Of a DNA stretch of 64,000 nt, positions 51,718 through 63,461 are shown one piece after another. The notes below the pieces were generated by a model. It was given only the letters and a program-made list of their open reading frames with translations. It searched no databases and had not been told where the DNA came from. Origin of the DNA: an uncultured Gammaproteobacteria bacterium (lineage in GTDB: Bacteria > Pseudomonadota > Gammaproteobacteria > JAADHQ01). Position 1 is the stretch's first letter; the number at the start of each line of letters is the position of its first letter. The translations under genes and the position numbers were made by a program. The stretch lies in assembly GCA_947258755.1 (NCBI GenBank), contig CAMYJO010000005.1, forward strand, positions 1-64,000. Reading direction: 5' to 3'.

Positions 51718-53529
51718 ATGCGTGCAAATCCAAATATTTTACTGATAAGCCTACTTCTCGGTATCATTGGCTGCTCTAAACCAGCGCAGAACCTAGAAAC
51801 CCAATCAGTTAAATTCACTCACACGCCTACCCCCCAAACCGACAAAGAACATACCTCTACTTATACAAAATCAAAAATAGTCCTCACCTATGTCGATGGG
51901 TCAAAAAAAGAGTTTCCGCTGAAGTACGAAAAATTATTCGGCGTCAAAGATAAAATTGGTAATAGTTCACATGCTGCTGGGCAACTCTATGCTAGTGATG
52001 GCTCTCCCATTCTCGACCCTTTCAAGAAACCGGTTATTGCAGAAACACCTGACGGCAATAGCCTGTTAAATATTTCCGGGCAACTGTACCTGATCACGCA
52101 TTATGAATATGACTGGCTCATTAGCGATGGTACGGAAGCTCGGCGCGCAAATAATTGGTACCGCAGAATGCCCATGAGCATGACCCTGACTACTATAAAA
52201 CAAAATAATGGCCTGCTACAGGCCACGTCTCAATGGCCAATAGATTTTTCAGCTGTAAACGGCCTATATACTCCGTGCTTTGCCTCACAAACGCCCTGGA
52301 ATACTCATCTTGGTAGTGAAGAGAACAATGATATAGATGCATATCGGGTCGAAACCAATAAAGACGAAGCCTTATCCGGAATGAATGCACTCTATTTTAA
52401 ATGGAAACAGATATCCAACCCCTATCATTATGGTTTAATACCAGAAGTCACTGTTACCAAAGAGGGGACAACTAAGGTCGCCAAACACTACGCTATGGGA
52501 CGTGCTACCTGGGAGATGGCAAAAGTCATGGGTGATGGACGCACAGCCTATCTAGGCAGTGATGGTATTAACCAGCCCCTTTTCATGTTCATTGCCACGA
52601 ATCAAAATGATCTTAGTGAAGGAAGCCTATATGCTGCCAAATGGACACAAACAGATGCGGCCAATGGTGGCGTAGCAGAACTGAGCTGGATTAAACTCGG
52701 TTCAGGTACTAACAAACAAATTAAAACATTGGCCGACAATCACAAGTTTAGCGATATTTTCGCACGCTCTGAAGAACCCGCGGAGGGATACACCCCAATT
52801 AGAGCAAATAGCAAAAAAACAGAGTATCTGAAACTAAATGATAATAAAGATCAGGCCGCCGCCTTTCTTGAATCAATACGCTATGCTGCCCTTCGCGGAG
52901 CAACGACTGAATTCAACAAAATGGAAGGTGTCACAGTTAATGAAAAAGACAAGAAAGTATACATTGCCATATCCCGAATACGTAAAGGCATGACGAAAAC
53001 ACCTGGAGCCCCTGCAGATGATATTCAACTTGATGAGATCAAAGCAGGCGCAGTATATGCACTAGATGTCAGCAGTGGGCAAAAAGACACCGATGGCAAT
53101 ATCATTAACAGCGATTACGTTGCCACCAAGATGCAGACACTAGTCGTCGGTAAAGATATCAGCACGGATACCAAAGGAAACAAAGCGGCCGTAGATAATA
53201 TTGCCAATCCCGATAACATTTTCTTCTCAGAGAGAATGCGGGTTCTTTTCATTGCCGAAGACAGTGGATACCATGTTAATAATAATCTATGGGCATATCA
53301 TATCGATAGTGGCGAATTATCACGTATCTTAAGTGTAGTCGCTGGCGCTGAGTCCAGCGGCCTGCAAGTGGTGGAAAATATTAATGGCTATAGCTACATA
53401 ATGAGTAACGCACAGCATCAGGGTGATTTCATCAAAACCATGGACCGATCACTTAAAGAAAGGTTTGCACCAATGATTGATAGGTTTGATGCGCCTGTAG
53501 GGTATATTTCAGGGATACCTGGCTTATAA
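51718..53529 (+). CDS. PhoX-like (DUF839) lipoprotein
   Basis: A 603-residue lipoprotein: signal with LGIIGCSKP (lipid Cys near 19). The body is related to the PhoX/DUF839 beta-propeller phosphatases: NPDNIFFSER, LFIAEDSGYHVNNNLWAYHI and GLQVVENINGYSYIMSNAQH are visible, as is a central region with GAVYALDVSSG. PhoX enzymes are Ca2+/Fe3+ alkaline phosphatases, commonly Tat-exported; this one has a lipoprotein signal instead. Whether it is active is unclear. AAGGAGG precedes the ATG. A hairpin at 53540-53586 follows. Confidence 0.75.
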   Translation: MRANPNILLISLLLGIIGCSKPAQNLETQSVKFTHTPTPQTDKEHTSTYTKSKIVLTYVDGSKKEFPLKYEKLFGVKDKIGNSSHAAGQLYASDGSPILDPFKKPVIAETPDGNSLLNISGQLYLITHYEYDWLISDGTEARRANNWYRRMPMSMTLTTIKQNNGLLQATSQWPIDFSAVNGLYTPCFASQTPWNTHLGSEENNDIDAYRVETNKDEALSGMNALYFKWKQISNPYHYGLIPEVTVTKEGTTKVAKHYAMGRATWEMAKVMGDGRTAYLGSDGINQPLFMFIATNQNDLSEGSLYAAKWTQTDAANGGVAELSWIKLGSGTNKQIKTLADNHKFSDIFARSEEPAEGYTPIRANSKKTEYLKLNDNKDQAAAFLESIRYAALRGATTEFNKMEGVTVNEKDKKVYIAISRIRKGMTKTPGAPADDIQLDEIKAGAVYALDVSSGQKDTDGNIINSDYVATKMQTLVVGKDISTDTKGNKAAVDNIANPDNIFFSERMRVLFIAEDSGYHVNNNLWAYHIDSGELSRILSVVAGAESSGLQVVENINGYSYIMSNAQHQGDFIKTMDRSLKERFAPMIDRFDAPVGYISGIPGL

Positions 53530-53539
53530 TGGATAAAGC

Positions 53540-53586
53540 ATCGGGGCCGGTAAACCTGTAAATTATGCAGGTTTACTGGCCCCGAT
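53540..53586. terminator. Strong hairpin between PhoX-like gene and yegP
   Basis: ATCGGGGCCGGTAAACCTG (53540-53558) pairs with CAGGTTTACTGGCCCCGAT (53568-53586) over 19 bases with one G-T wobble and a nine-base loop. It lies between convergent genes and is likely a bidirectional terminator, though the T-run after it is short (TCTAATTT). Confidence 0.8.
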
Positions 53587-53607
53587 TCTAATTTATTAAG
53601 ATATTAT

Positions 53608-53943
53608 CTAGACCGTCAGATCTTTAACAGAGGCGCCGGGTGCATTATCCATAATACATTTTATGCCGTTAGCGCAAGCCGATGTTGAACTATAGGACTG
53701 ACTCGTTCCTATAACTTGCTTATTGGCAGCACGTAAATTAAATCTTGCCTTGCCGGTCTTGGTTTCAGTTTGTTCAAAACTTGACTTACTTTTCGAATTC
53801 TTCTTGACTGACTCAATGCCGTTTTTACAACTCGATTTCGCTTTATAACCTTCGCTTGCCAGTACAATTTCACCATTGGATGCTTTTAAACGAAAACGGA
53901 ACTCGCCTGCTTTGTCTTTATATATCTCAAAAGAACCTGCCAT
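53608..53943 (-). CDS. YegP family (DUF1508) protein
   Basis: A 111-residue protein made of two DUF1508 repeats: FEIYKDKAGEFRFRLKASNG with SEGYKAKSSCKNGIESV, and FEQTETKTGKARFNLRAANK with SQSYSSTSACANGIKCI. Each repeat is an alpha/beta unit. The family is common in bacteria and archaea without a known function. It converges with the PhoX-like gene. Confidence 0.9.
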   Translation of the reverse strand: MAGSFEIYKDKAGEFRFRLKASNGEIVLASEGYKAKSSCKNGIESVKKNSKSKSSFEQTETKTGKARFNLRAANKQVIGTSQSYSSTSACANGIKCIMDNAPGASVKDLTV

Positions 53944-54341
53944 ATCACACTCCTGTCTTTTTATAATTAACTGATTATATTTGTTAGTTCAGGTTAAATC
54001 CTCTCACCGAATGCCATAAAATTCAATATTTTTATGCCAAGCTTGCTTACCAAACTGGGTTCTAGCTAGTACTCCATGATGCCGCCCGACCCAGACCAAT
54101 CAATCCGTCATTTATGCGCTCAAGTATGCATACGCTTGCCAGTTTTCCCCATAAGTCTCACTCGCAATGCAATACATGATAAGTCTATGTATTTGTTATA
54201 TTTTAATATTGAAAGCAAGCAATTAAACAGAGTATGATCTCAGTATGAATTCAAGCTTCTAAATCGATACCTCGCACTATTCAGCTTAGGTTCAGCTTGG
54301 CTCATGCCTAATATAGTTATAACATCAAACGAGGTTTAAGC
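53944..54341. other. Divergent intergenic region with direct repeat
   Basis: About 400 bases between yegP and the basic lipoprotein gene. A direct repeat (54280-54298) and a -10-like TATAGT (54312-54317) lie near the right end. A 52-codon frame at 54079-54237 lacks a ribosome-binding site and is not supported. Confidence 0.4.
54280..54317 (+). promoter_or_regulatory. 11-bp-spaced direct repeat and -10 element
   Basis: TTCAGCTT occurs at 54280-54287 and 54291-54298, exactly 11 bases apart (one helical turn), the arrangement bound by OmpR/PhoB-family response regulators. TATAGT (54312-54317) follows at a distance placing the second repeat over the -35 region. The response regulator is not identified. 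Confidence 0.45.
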
Positions 54342-55163
54342 ATGCGCAGTAAAGCACCTGGCCATATGCGCCCAATACGCCGACCGATTACCATGATTGG
54401 TCTGCTTTCTATTGCTATCTTCGGTATAAGTGGCTGCAGCAATTATACTACGCGTAATAATGACTATCGTGACCACCGTGCTTACTACACGCCTCCTGTA
54501 ACAGCTTATTACGAATACTACTATTATCCGGAACAACACGTTTATTACGACCTACACAGACGTGTGTACCACTATTACCACTACAATCGTGGCTGGGTAA
54601 GTGTGATTCACCTGCCAGCCCATATCCACCTGTCACGTCACTACTATAAACCACTACGGTACCGACACAATCGACCTTGGCATGAAGCCCATGCCCATAA
54701 ACGTCACCGAACACATCACGACAGACCACGCGCAGTGCCCGCACGCAATCCTGACCACCTGCGAAATCAGCGGCGACCGGCAGAAGTTATACCTTCGCCA
54801 CAGCGACCACACCAGCAACAGCGACGTCGTGATGGTATTCGCCTGCATGATCAAGCCCGACCGGCACGTATCAAACCGCCGCACGGCAGTCGACGCGCAC
54901 AGCAACCCGAGCGTGTTGAACATCGACGAAACCAACCACGCAATCAAAGGCGTGATGTGCAGCCCGTTCCACGTGGCCAGCAACCACGAGGAGCCACACA
55001 GCATCGTCGACAAGCTCAGCCTGTGCAAATCAAGCCGAAGCCCAGCAAGCAACAACGTAGGCTAAATCGCGGCGTCATTCCTAGGCAGCCAAGGCCTGCA
55101 CCCAAGGCACTACCCATCGAGACACAAGATCAGCCCACTATTAACAAAATACCAAAAAAGTGA
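54342..55163 (+). CDS. Tyr/His/Arg-rich lipoprotein, low complexity
   Basis: A 273-residue protein with a lipoprotein-like signal (FGISGCSNY, Cys near 32). Residues 45-110 are rich in Tyr and His (AYYEYYYYPEQHVYYDLH), and residues 110-260 are dominated by Arg, Gln, His and Pro with no predicted fold. The composition suggests an extended, basic, perhaps metal- or polysaccharide-binding surface protein. It has open frames on the same and opposite strand (54682-55065 plus, 54654-55055 minus), which come from this unusual composition. Upstream GAGG lies about 10 bases from the ATG. No family recognised. Confidence 0.65.
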   Translation: MRSKAPGHMRPIRRPITMIGLLSIAIFGISGCSNYTTRNNDYRDHRAYYTPPVTAYYEYYYYPEQHVYYDLHRRVYHYYHYNRGWVSVIHLPAHIHLSRHYYKPLRYRHNRPWHEAHAHKRHRTHHDRPRAVPARNPDHLRNQRRPAEVIPSPQRPHQQQRRRDGIRLHDQARPARIKPPHGSRRAQQPERVEHRRNQPRNQRRDVQPVPRGQQPRGATQHRRQAQPVQIKPKPSKQQRRLNRGVIPRQPRPAPKALPIETQDQPTINKIPKK

Positions 55164-55280
55164 CAAAAAATATCGACGACAAGTATGAGTAATTATATAT
55201 TCTAGCAATCAAAATTCAGCCCATATTAGATGGGCTAATTTACTATATAACTATAAATAAAAGATTAAGGAAATTAATTT

Positions 55281-55715
55281 ATGAAAACAACAATAATTTT
55301 AGCCCTACTTCTGGCATCTTTTTCGGCTTTCCCTAGTATTTATAAATGCAAGAATCTCAATGGAGAAATCGAGTTCTCTGATCAACCTTGTACGAGCAAT
55401 GACAAAGAACTCCTTGAGGTCAAGCCAGATTATCAACATAGCACATCACCCGGAACCGGACTTAGCCTAGAGGAAAGGCGAATGTTACGTCGAATTGAAA
55501 AACGCGAACAACAGCGGTATTACAACAGGAATCTTGAACAACACTATCCGGAGCAAGATACTACAAAAGTTTATAATTACCAATGCGATCATTACAAATC
55601 AAAAATAGCCTATTATGAGGATAGACTGAGAAAAGGATGCAGGTCCTACAGTTGCGAGCGATTTAGAGATCGCAAGCGATATTATGCCGAAAAACTATAC
55701 CAGGAATGTAGGTGA
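55281..55715 (+). CDS. DUF4124 domain protein
   Basis: A 144-residue secreted protein with a signal peptide (about 1-18) and a DUF4124 domain: IYKCKNLNGEIEFSDQPC (about 20-37), the short repeat-like beta unit common to gammaproteobacterial envelope proteins. The rest is a helical, Arg/Tyr/Glu-rich tail with three further cysteines near the end (CRSYSCERFRD). Function unknown. It lies 117 bases after the basic lipoprotein gene. Confidence 0.82.
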   Translation: MKTTIILALLLASFSAFPSIYKCKNLNGEIEFSDQPCTSNDKELLEVKPDYQHSTSPGTGLSLEERRMLRRIEKREQQRYYNRNLEQHYPEQDTTKVYNYQCDHYKSKIAYYEDRLRKGCRSYSCERFRDRKRYYAEKLYQECR

Positions 55716-55744
55716 CGTTACCTCAATTTAGATAACAGGGTCTA

Positions 55745-55783
55745 AATCGATCAACGGGTAAGGAAATTACCCTTCAATCGATT
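55745..55783. terminator. Nested hairpin between convergent genes
   Basis: AATCGAT (55745-55751) pairs with ATCGATT (55777-55783), and inside it GGGTAA (55756-55761) pairs with TTACCC (55767-55772) over a five-base loop. It sits in the gap between the DUF4124 and isocitrate dehydrogenase genes and could end both transcripts. Confidence 0.55.
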
Positions 55784-55804
55784 CAAACCGGTTAATCTTT
55801 ATGT

Positions 55805-58353
<2,549 letters not shown>

Positions 58354-59655
58354 TTAAGTAAACATATCGGATGTAATACTGTCATACCAACCTGCCCCGT
58401 AGACTGCCTCCTGCTGCCTAAAAATCGCATCCGCATCTTTTGGGCTGACACCCCCTGAACCCTCCACCTTGACGATAGTTTCATTGCTTACTTTATAGAC
58501 AGCAGCGACGGAAATACCATAATCCGGCGCCACTAGACTGTAACAGGTGTTGACATAGGAGGGATCCGGCATGTCATAACCACCGAGGCTCGCCGCAATA
58601 GCCGCAGCACAAACCTTACCCTGACTATTGGCAGCAAAACCTGATTTTGGCATCTTACCGGCAATGCAAGCATCACCGATGACATGTACATGCTGATGTA
58701 TCTTTGACTCAAAGGTTCTTTGATTGACCGGACACCAACCCGTCTTGTCGACCAATCCTGCAATATGGGCGAGAACACCCGCTTTTTGTGGAGGAATCAG
58801 GTTAATGACATCACCTTTAAAACGGTCACCCAATTCATTAACAAGCTCATTGGTTTTTACATCAATGCCACTGACAATTCCACCTGCAGTGCCCTTAACC
58901 CACTCAATCATACCTGGATAGAGAGCATCCCAGCCTTGCATAAACAAGGGCTGTTTAGAGAATTTATCCTTAGCATCCAGGATTAATATTTTAGACTTGG
59001 GTTTATTATGTGTTAAATAATGAGCCATCATACTAACACGTTCATACGGCCCCGGCGGACAACGAAAAGGGTTGGCTGGTGGAGCGACAATCACGGTACC
59101 ACCATCGTCCATTGCCATCAGTTGCTTACGTAGCAGTGCTGTCTGTGGTCCAGCCTTCCAGGCATGTGCAACACGCTGGCTGATCGTGGCATCATAGCCT
59201 TCGATCTGATCCCATCTGAAGCCGATTCCAGGGGAAACGACAAGACGATCATATTGGACACTACCACTGCCTGCGGTTGTGACCGTTTTAGCAACAGGAT
59301 CAATGGCCGTGACGGCATCATGCATAATATTAATGGCATAACTAGAGGCCAGCTTATTGTAACCATGAGTAATACTTGCCATATCACGAATTCCACCGAG
59401 CACCATATTGCTAAAAGGACAGGTAATATATTGTTTATCTCGTTCAATTAACGTGATGTCTACATCAGGTGCGAATCGATGTAGATATTTAGCACAGCTG
59501 GCCCCGCCAAAACCACCGCCGATAATGACAACGCGAGCCAGCTTTTTTTCCTTGCTTGCACAAGCAGACAACGATGAGACAAGACCAGCACAGGCAGAAT
59601 AAGCCCCGAGGGATCCTGAAAATTTAATAAAATCTCTACGTGTCAGTTTATTCAT
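58354..59655 (-). CDS. fccB: Flavocytochrome c sulfide dehydrogenase-like flavoprotein (FccB)
   Basis: A 433-residue FAD protein exported by the Tat pathway: RRDFIKFSGS is the twin-arginine motif and the signal ends near residue 32. The FAD motif VVIIGGGFGGASCAKYL follows. The two redox-site cysteines of the FccB/SQR class are seen in YITCPFSN (about residue 79) and TGWCPVNQ (about residue 307). It would oxidise sulfide or polysulfide in the periplasm, passing electrons to a c-type cytochrome. The adjacent monoheme cytochrome, 16 bases upstream in the same operon, is the likely partner. A SoxF-type role is an alternative. Confidence 0.88.
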   Translation of the reverse strand: MNKLTRRDFIKFSGSLGAYSACAGLVSSLSACASKEKKLARVVIIGGGFGGASCAKYLHRFAPDVDITLIERDKQYITCPFSNMVLGGIRDMASITHGYNKLASSYAINIMHDAVTAIDPVAKTVTTAGSGSVQYDRLVVSPGIGFRWDQIEGYDATISQRVAHAWKAGPQTALLRKQLMAMDDGGTVIVAPPANPFRCPPGPYERVSMMAHYLTHNKPKSKILILDAKDKFSKQPLFMQGWDALYPGMIEWVKGTAGGIVSGIDVKTNELVNELGDRFKGDVINLIPPQKAGVLAHIAGLVDKTGWCPVNQRTFESKIHQHVHVIGDACIAGKMPKSGFAANSQGKVCAAAIAASLGGYDMPDPSYVNTCYSLVAPDYGISVAAVYKVSNETIVKVEGSGGVSPKDADAIFRQQEAVYGAGWYDSITSDMFT

Positions 59656-59671
59656 CAGATCATCCTCCCCG

Positions 59672-59977
59672 CTATCTAGTAAAGAAATCTGCGATCAATT
59701 TAATTTCTTCGTCACTATAAGCTTTGGCATGACGACCCATGACCGTTGACGGACGTTTACCGTCACGAAAATCCATCAGCGCCTTAGCTAAATAGGAAGC
59801 CGGCTTACCATAGATGGCGGGTATTGAGCCGGGGCTTTTGCCGTCGGTCCCATGACAGGCCGCGCAAGAATTTGCCAACATGGCCCCGCGCGTGACCTCA
59901 GCAGCATTAAGCAATGAACTCGTTAGTGTACAAGCAAGTACTATGACGGTGAGAAAAAACTGCTGTATAGACTTCAT
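59672..59977 (-). CDS. Monoheme cytochrome c (FccA-like)
   Basis: A 101-residue secreted protein with signal (ends NAAEV near residue 28) and one heme c motif, CAACHGTDG (about 37-45). The distal Met ligand is likely in TVMGRHAK. It resembles the single-heme subunits that partner FccB flavoproteins; classical FccA is diheme in some bacteria and monoheme in others. It precedes fccB in the same operon with a 16-base gap. Confidence 0.87.
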   Translation of the reverse strand: MKSIQQFFLTVIVLACTLTSSLLNAAEVTRGAMLANSCAACHGTDGKSPGSIPAIYGKPASYLAKALMDFRDGKRPSTVMGRHAKAYSDEEIKLIADFFTR

Positions 59978-60261
59978 GACAATCCCCTGTGACTATCTGA
60001 TTCACTAATGTAAATAAAATAAGATAAACAGGATACTGAATGACACATCAAAATTATTTATACAAATTCATCAGTATCGGACATCTGCTATTCGATGACG
60101 TTAAGTATAGCCAAAAAAAGACAAAACTGTAGCTCCAAATTTGCTAGATAGACCTGTGCATGACGCTCATTTTTAGTTAACTTTAAAGGGTATTGAAGAC
60201 AGGCTTACCTGACCGTGACTCTCAGGTATAATTTACATAGAGTCGTTTCGAGCCGATAAAT

Positions 60262-60801
60262 TCACGGTTTTGATGATGCCTTATCCACCGGCTCCAACTT
60301 GTTCAATTTTTCATCATACATGGCCGCCAGCAATAACTCGCCGCTGTCGTCTACGCGAAATTGGCCGTAACGTGCTGACTGATAGTATTTTCCATGGCCT
60401 TCCTGAAAAAAGAAGGCATTGGTAGCAAATTTTACTGCGCCATTGCGCACGCGGTATCGCATCAGTATTTCGTCCTTAGCCAAGGCCTGGTCTTGGTACA
60501 GCCCTTTAAATTCTGCAATGTTCTTTTCATCCAATCTAACAACAATATAACCGTCGGTTGCATCAACATTACGTCGCCAACGCTTGTATTCTTTTTTCTT
60601 GGGTAAGGCATTGTAAACTTCATTAGCCATGCGAAAACGCAGGGTCATATAATCACCCTGCATCAGTGAGCGCGGGTCGACAGGCGCGAGGTCAAGATAT
60701 ACAATCCTGCCAGCAGCCAGATGCTGCTCTTTGTTGGCGATAGACCAATTTACCAATACCAGGATAATAGCCAGGGAAATCAAGGCGATCTTATTAGCCA
60801 T
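60262..60801 (-). CDS. GDYXXLXY domain membrane protein
   Basis: A 179-residue protein with one N-terminal membrane helix (about 5-20) and a periplasmic domain containing the eponymous motif MQGDYMTLRFRM (about 50-61). The family occurs at the end of DUF2157/DUF4401 operons, as here; the start overlaps the DUF4401 stop by eight bases. Function unknown. A role in the cell envelope is plausible. Confidence 0.88.
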   Translation of the reverse strand: MANKIALISLAIILVLVNWSIANKEQHLAAGRIVYLDLAPVDPRSLMQGDYMTLRFRMANEVYNALPKKKEYKRWRRNVDATDGYIVVRLDEKNIAEFKGLYQDQALAKDEILMRYRVRNGAVKFATNAFFFQEGHGKYYQSARYGQFRVDDSGELLLAAMYDEKLNKLEPVDKASSKP

Positions 60802-61864
60802 GCTGCACCTCCTTATTGGCAGGAATGAATCGCAACATTAACCAGCGGCTAAATAGCAGTACAACACCGACGAGTAGTAAGGTCATTGCCTTGGTCAGCA
60901 AAGTAGCATCAAGTAGATAATAATAGGAAGAGATATAAAAAAGCAGGGAAGCAATACCCAAACCCAACAGTACGCGGTTACCCGCCGAAAAACCCAATAA
61001 CATAATCATCAGACCCGCAGTGATACCCTGGGCCTCCATCGATATAATACATAGCAAGACCGTACTCAATAGGGCCAGAATCGAAAGACGATCACTTATT
61101 GCATGACCATGCCGGCGTAATAACTGCCAAACCACATACAGCATAACAGCACCGGCAAGTGCTTCACTCATCCAGGGTTGAACCCACAACTCCGGTTGAT
61201 CTGGTCTGTATCGCCACCCCATAAACATACGTGAAAAAAGCATTGTCCCTTTAAACTGGATCAGCGCCAGTACAAGTCCATAACCGATGGCGTGAATCTT
61301 TCTCATGTGCTGCGGGTATTTGAACTCATTAAGCCAAAGCCAGGCAATAAAAAACATGAGCACTGCAGTAAATACATATGCGGCGCCGACGAAAGACAGG
61401 GCCATGAAAAAGGAAAATGCAGCAATAAATGAAGAAAAAACCCGGTGTACAAAGTTAGGCATAACGATAGCCAATAGAATCTGCAATATTGCTATCCATA
61501 CCCAGGCCATTGTATCGTTAACCTTGAGTAATCTGAATATTGCGAACGCAACCAGAGCCTGACCCGCCAGGCTAGCGGCTAATGCCAGATGCTCAACAAA
61601 CTCATTCTTTGGTAAACGTAAAACAGCGTAGGCGCCTGCGATCATCATCGCGCCGACAAACAACGCGGCGGTACTATTTCTTAGAATGGATTGGAACCCC
61701 ATACCGATAAAGCCAAGCAGGAGCAGTGCAGCTAACCAGCCGGAGAAAGCCAATAATACTTTCACATACCAGGGCGATTCCAACTCACCTGCTTCCGGGG
61801 CCGCACCCTGAACCAGGCCAGACTTGTGTAAAGTTGTCCACAACGATTCGCTTTGACTGCTCAT
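60794..61864 (-). CDS. DUF4401 family integral membrane protein
   Basis: A 356-residue protein with about ten hydrophobic helices (from about residue 33 on). A short hydrophilic N terminus (about 1-30) is followed by tandem helices and no recognisable enzyme motif. The DUF4401 family is only known next to DUF2157 and GDYXXLXY genes; the start overlaps the DUF2157 stop by four bases, so the three are probably one translational unit making a membrane complex. Function unknown. Confidence 0.86.
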   Translation of the reverse strand: MSSQSESLWTTLHKSGLVQGAAPEAGELESPWYVKVLLAFSGWLAALLLLGFIGMGFQSILRNSTAALFVGAMMIAGAYAVLRLPKNEFVEHLALAASLAGQALVAFAIFRLLKVNDTMAWVWIAILQILLAIVMPNFVHRVFSSFIAAFSFFMALSFVGAAYVFTAVLMFFIAWLWLNEFKYPQHMRKIHAIGYGLVLALIQFKGTMLFSRMFMGWRYRPDQPELWVQPWMSEALAGAVMLYVVWQLLRRHGHAISDRLSILALLSTVLLCIISMEAQGITAGLMIMLLGFSAGNRVLLGLGIASLLFYISSYYYLLDATLLTKAMTLLLVGVVLLFSRWLMLRFIPANKEVQHG

Positions 61865-62832
61865 GTGTGCAACTCCCGGTGAACGTTTCTAAGCCAGACG
61901 GCCGCACCCGCTCCCATCGCGATGACCAGCAAAGCCAGAAAAAGAAAACTGCCCGCATTCCAGTCGTCGAATAAGTGCCTGGCGATATAAGTGATGGTTA
62001 CCACAATCGCAGACATGCTGACGCCAGCCAGCATAAAGAGATCCGGCCATATCTTCCGATAGATAACTGCCAACGCCACCAACCAGGCTATCCACACCAG
62101 CCCGGTCCACGCGATAGAACCCGGATAATCAAATATCGCATACAAGGCCAGCCAGGTTATCGGTACACCGCTGCCTAATGCCAGCAAGCGCAGCGCCCAT
62201 CGCTCTGATAGCCACGACAATCTTTTCGCCAGAAATTCCCAGGCAAATAAAGCAACCGTATTTATAATGAATAGTAACCACAGTGCGCCGGTGTCGGAAC
62301 TGAATATAAACCAGAAGGCGCCTCTCAATGTCTGGTAATACAAAACAATAGAGAGATTGATAAGCATGATCCAGACAAGCCAGATCGCAGCAAAGCGAGC
62401 AACAAAGGCCCATGGAAGCATCAACATGGCCCAGGTAAAGAATAACTGCCAGGGATCCGCACCCGTTTGATAGGTCTGCCCATATAAGGCCAGCAATACA
62501 CCCAGCAGGATAGTCGCGACCAGTAGTGACACCTTGCCAGCGACAGATTGAGCACCGAGTTTCCAATAGGCGAGCACGGCAAGCACAATGGACATCTCGA
62601 CCAATCCAAATTTCGCGAAACGCCCGAAGTCATACCAATTGTACGCAATAAAGAACAAGGCCGAGAAGGCCATTGCCAGGCCACCAAGCCATAGCAAGAG
62701 ATGATCAATAAATGTCCGCCAGGCAATCGTATCAGGAGTAACCCTAGTTGTTTTTAGCGCTTCATTAATGTTCTCTGAGCGTATTAATCCCTGCTCAATA
62801 AGGCTGATAATCTGGCTACGAGTCGAAATCAT
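61861..62832 (-). CDS. DUF2157 family integral membrane protein
   Basis: A 323-residue protein with a short cytoplasmic N-terminal region (about 1-42, ITLLIEQGLI-like charged helix) and nine or so membrane helices. It matches the DUF2157 family. It is the first gene of the three-gene operon with DUF4401 and GDYXXLXY. Function unknown; the operon is widespread in bacteria and has no demonstrated role that I know of. Confidence 0.88.
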   Translation of the reverse strand: MISTRSQIISLIEQGLIRSENINEALKTTRVTPDTIAWRTFIDHLLLWLGGLAMAFSALFFIAYNWYDFGRFAKFGLVEMSIVLAVLAYWKLGAQSVAGKVSLLVATILLGVLLALYGQTYQTGADPWQLFFTWAMLMLPWAFVARFAAIWLVWIMLINLSIVLYYQTLRGAFWFIFSSDTGALWLLFIINTVALFAWEFLAKRLSWLSERWALRLLALGSGVPITWLALYAIFDYPGSIAWTGLVWIAWLVALAVIYRKIWPDLFMLAGVSMSAIVVTITYIARHLFDDWNAGSFLFLALLVIAMGAGAAVWLRNVHRELHT

Positions 62833-63461
62833 GCTTCAGCTCCGAGTACTATCGATATAGATTCAAACTTAGTATGACGAGCTCGGCTACAAATGAAATT
62901 CGGACCTAGCTAATACTAAATTGTTATTATTTTATGCGAAATTAGTAGCTAAATTTATCCCGCCACAATAATTATTTCAATCAGATAATCTATACCAAGC
63001 CCAAATGTGTAATTAAATCTGCCTTTAAACAGTCGAAATAGTTAAGAATCACCCCAAACCATTGTTTTATTAATTATTTCATTAATCATCATCCTGGGCA
63101 CCAAAGACTTGATAGAAATTGCTGCGAATATTAGTGGGGCTGCACCCAAATCGGATTTCCTCTGAAATCACAACCTAAAAAGGTCTCCGGTGCAATTCTT
63201 TCCTGCCACGGTAAACTATAATTAACCCATCAATCCACCTTAACCATTGACACAATTTGATAATTATTGATAAAAAATAATTTCATTATTTTAAGACATA
63301 AATCACACTTTATTGGCAAAATATAAATAGAATACTTGTCGGTACATTAATCTTATTTGAAAGACAGGTGGATTGTTATTCTACGCTTATCATTCTGATG
63401 GTGCTGCTTTTCAACAGGAAAAGTTATACAATAGCCTAGCAATATAAAAAGGAGCTCTATA
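62833..63461. other. Divergent intergenic region
   Basis: About 630 AT-rich bases between the DUF2157 operon and the barrel-like gene at the right edge. No gene is supported. Presumably it holds both promoters. I saw no riboswitch-like sequence. Confidence 0.4.

Noticed and set aside
54079-54237. 52-codon plus-strand frame between yegP and the lipoprotein gene
   Set aside because: No ribosome-binding site and no recognisable protein pattern.
54654-55065. Two open frames of over 120 codons overlapping the basic lipoprotein gene on both strands
   Set aside because: They lie wholly inside the Arg/His/Pro-rich gene, have no signal, fold or ribosome-binding site, and are explained by its biased codons.
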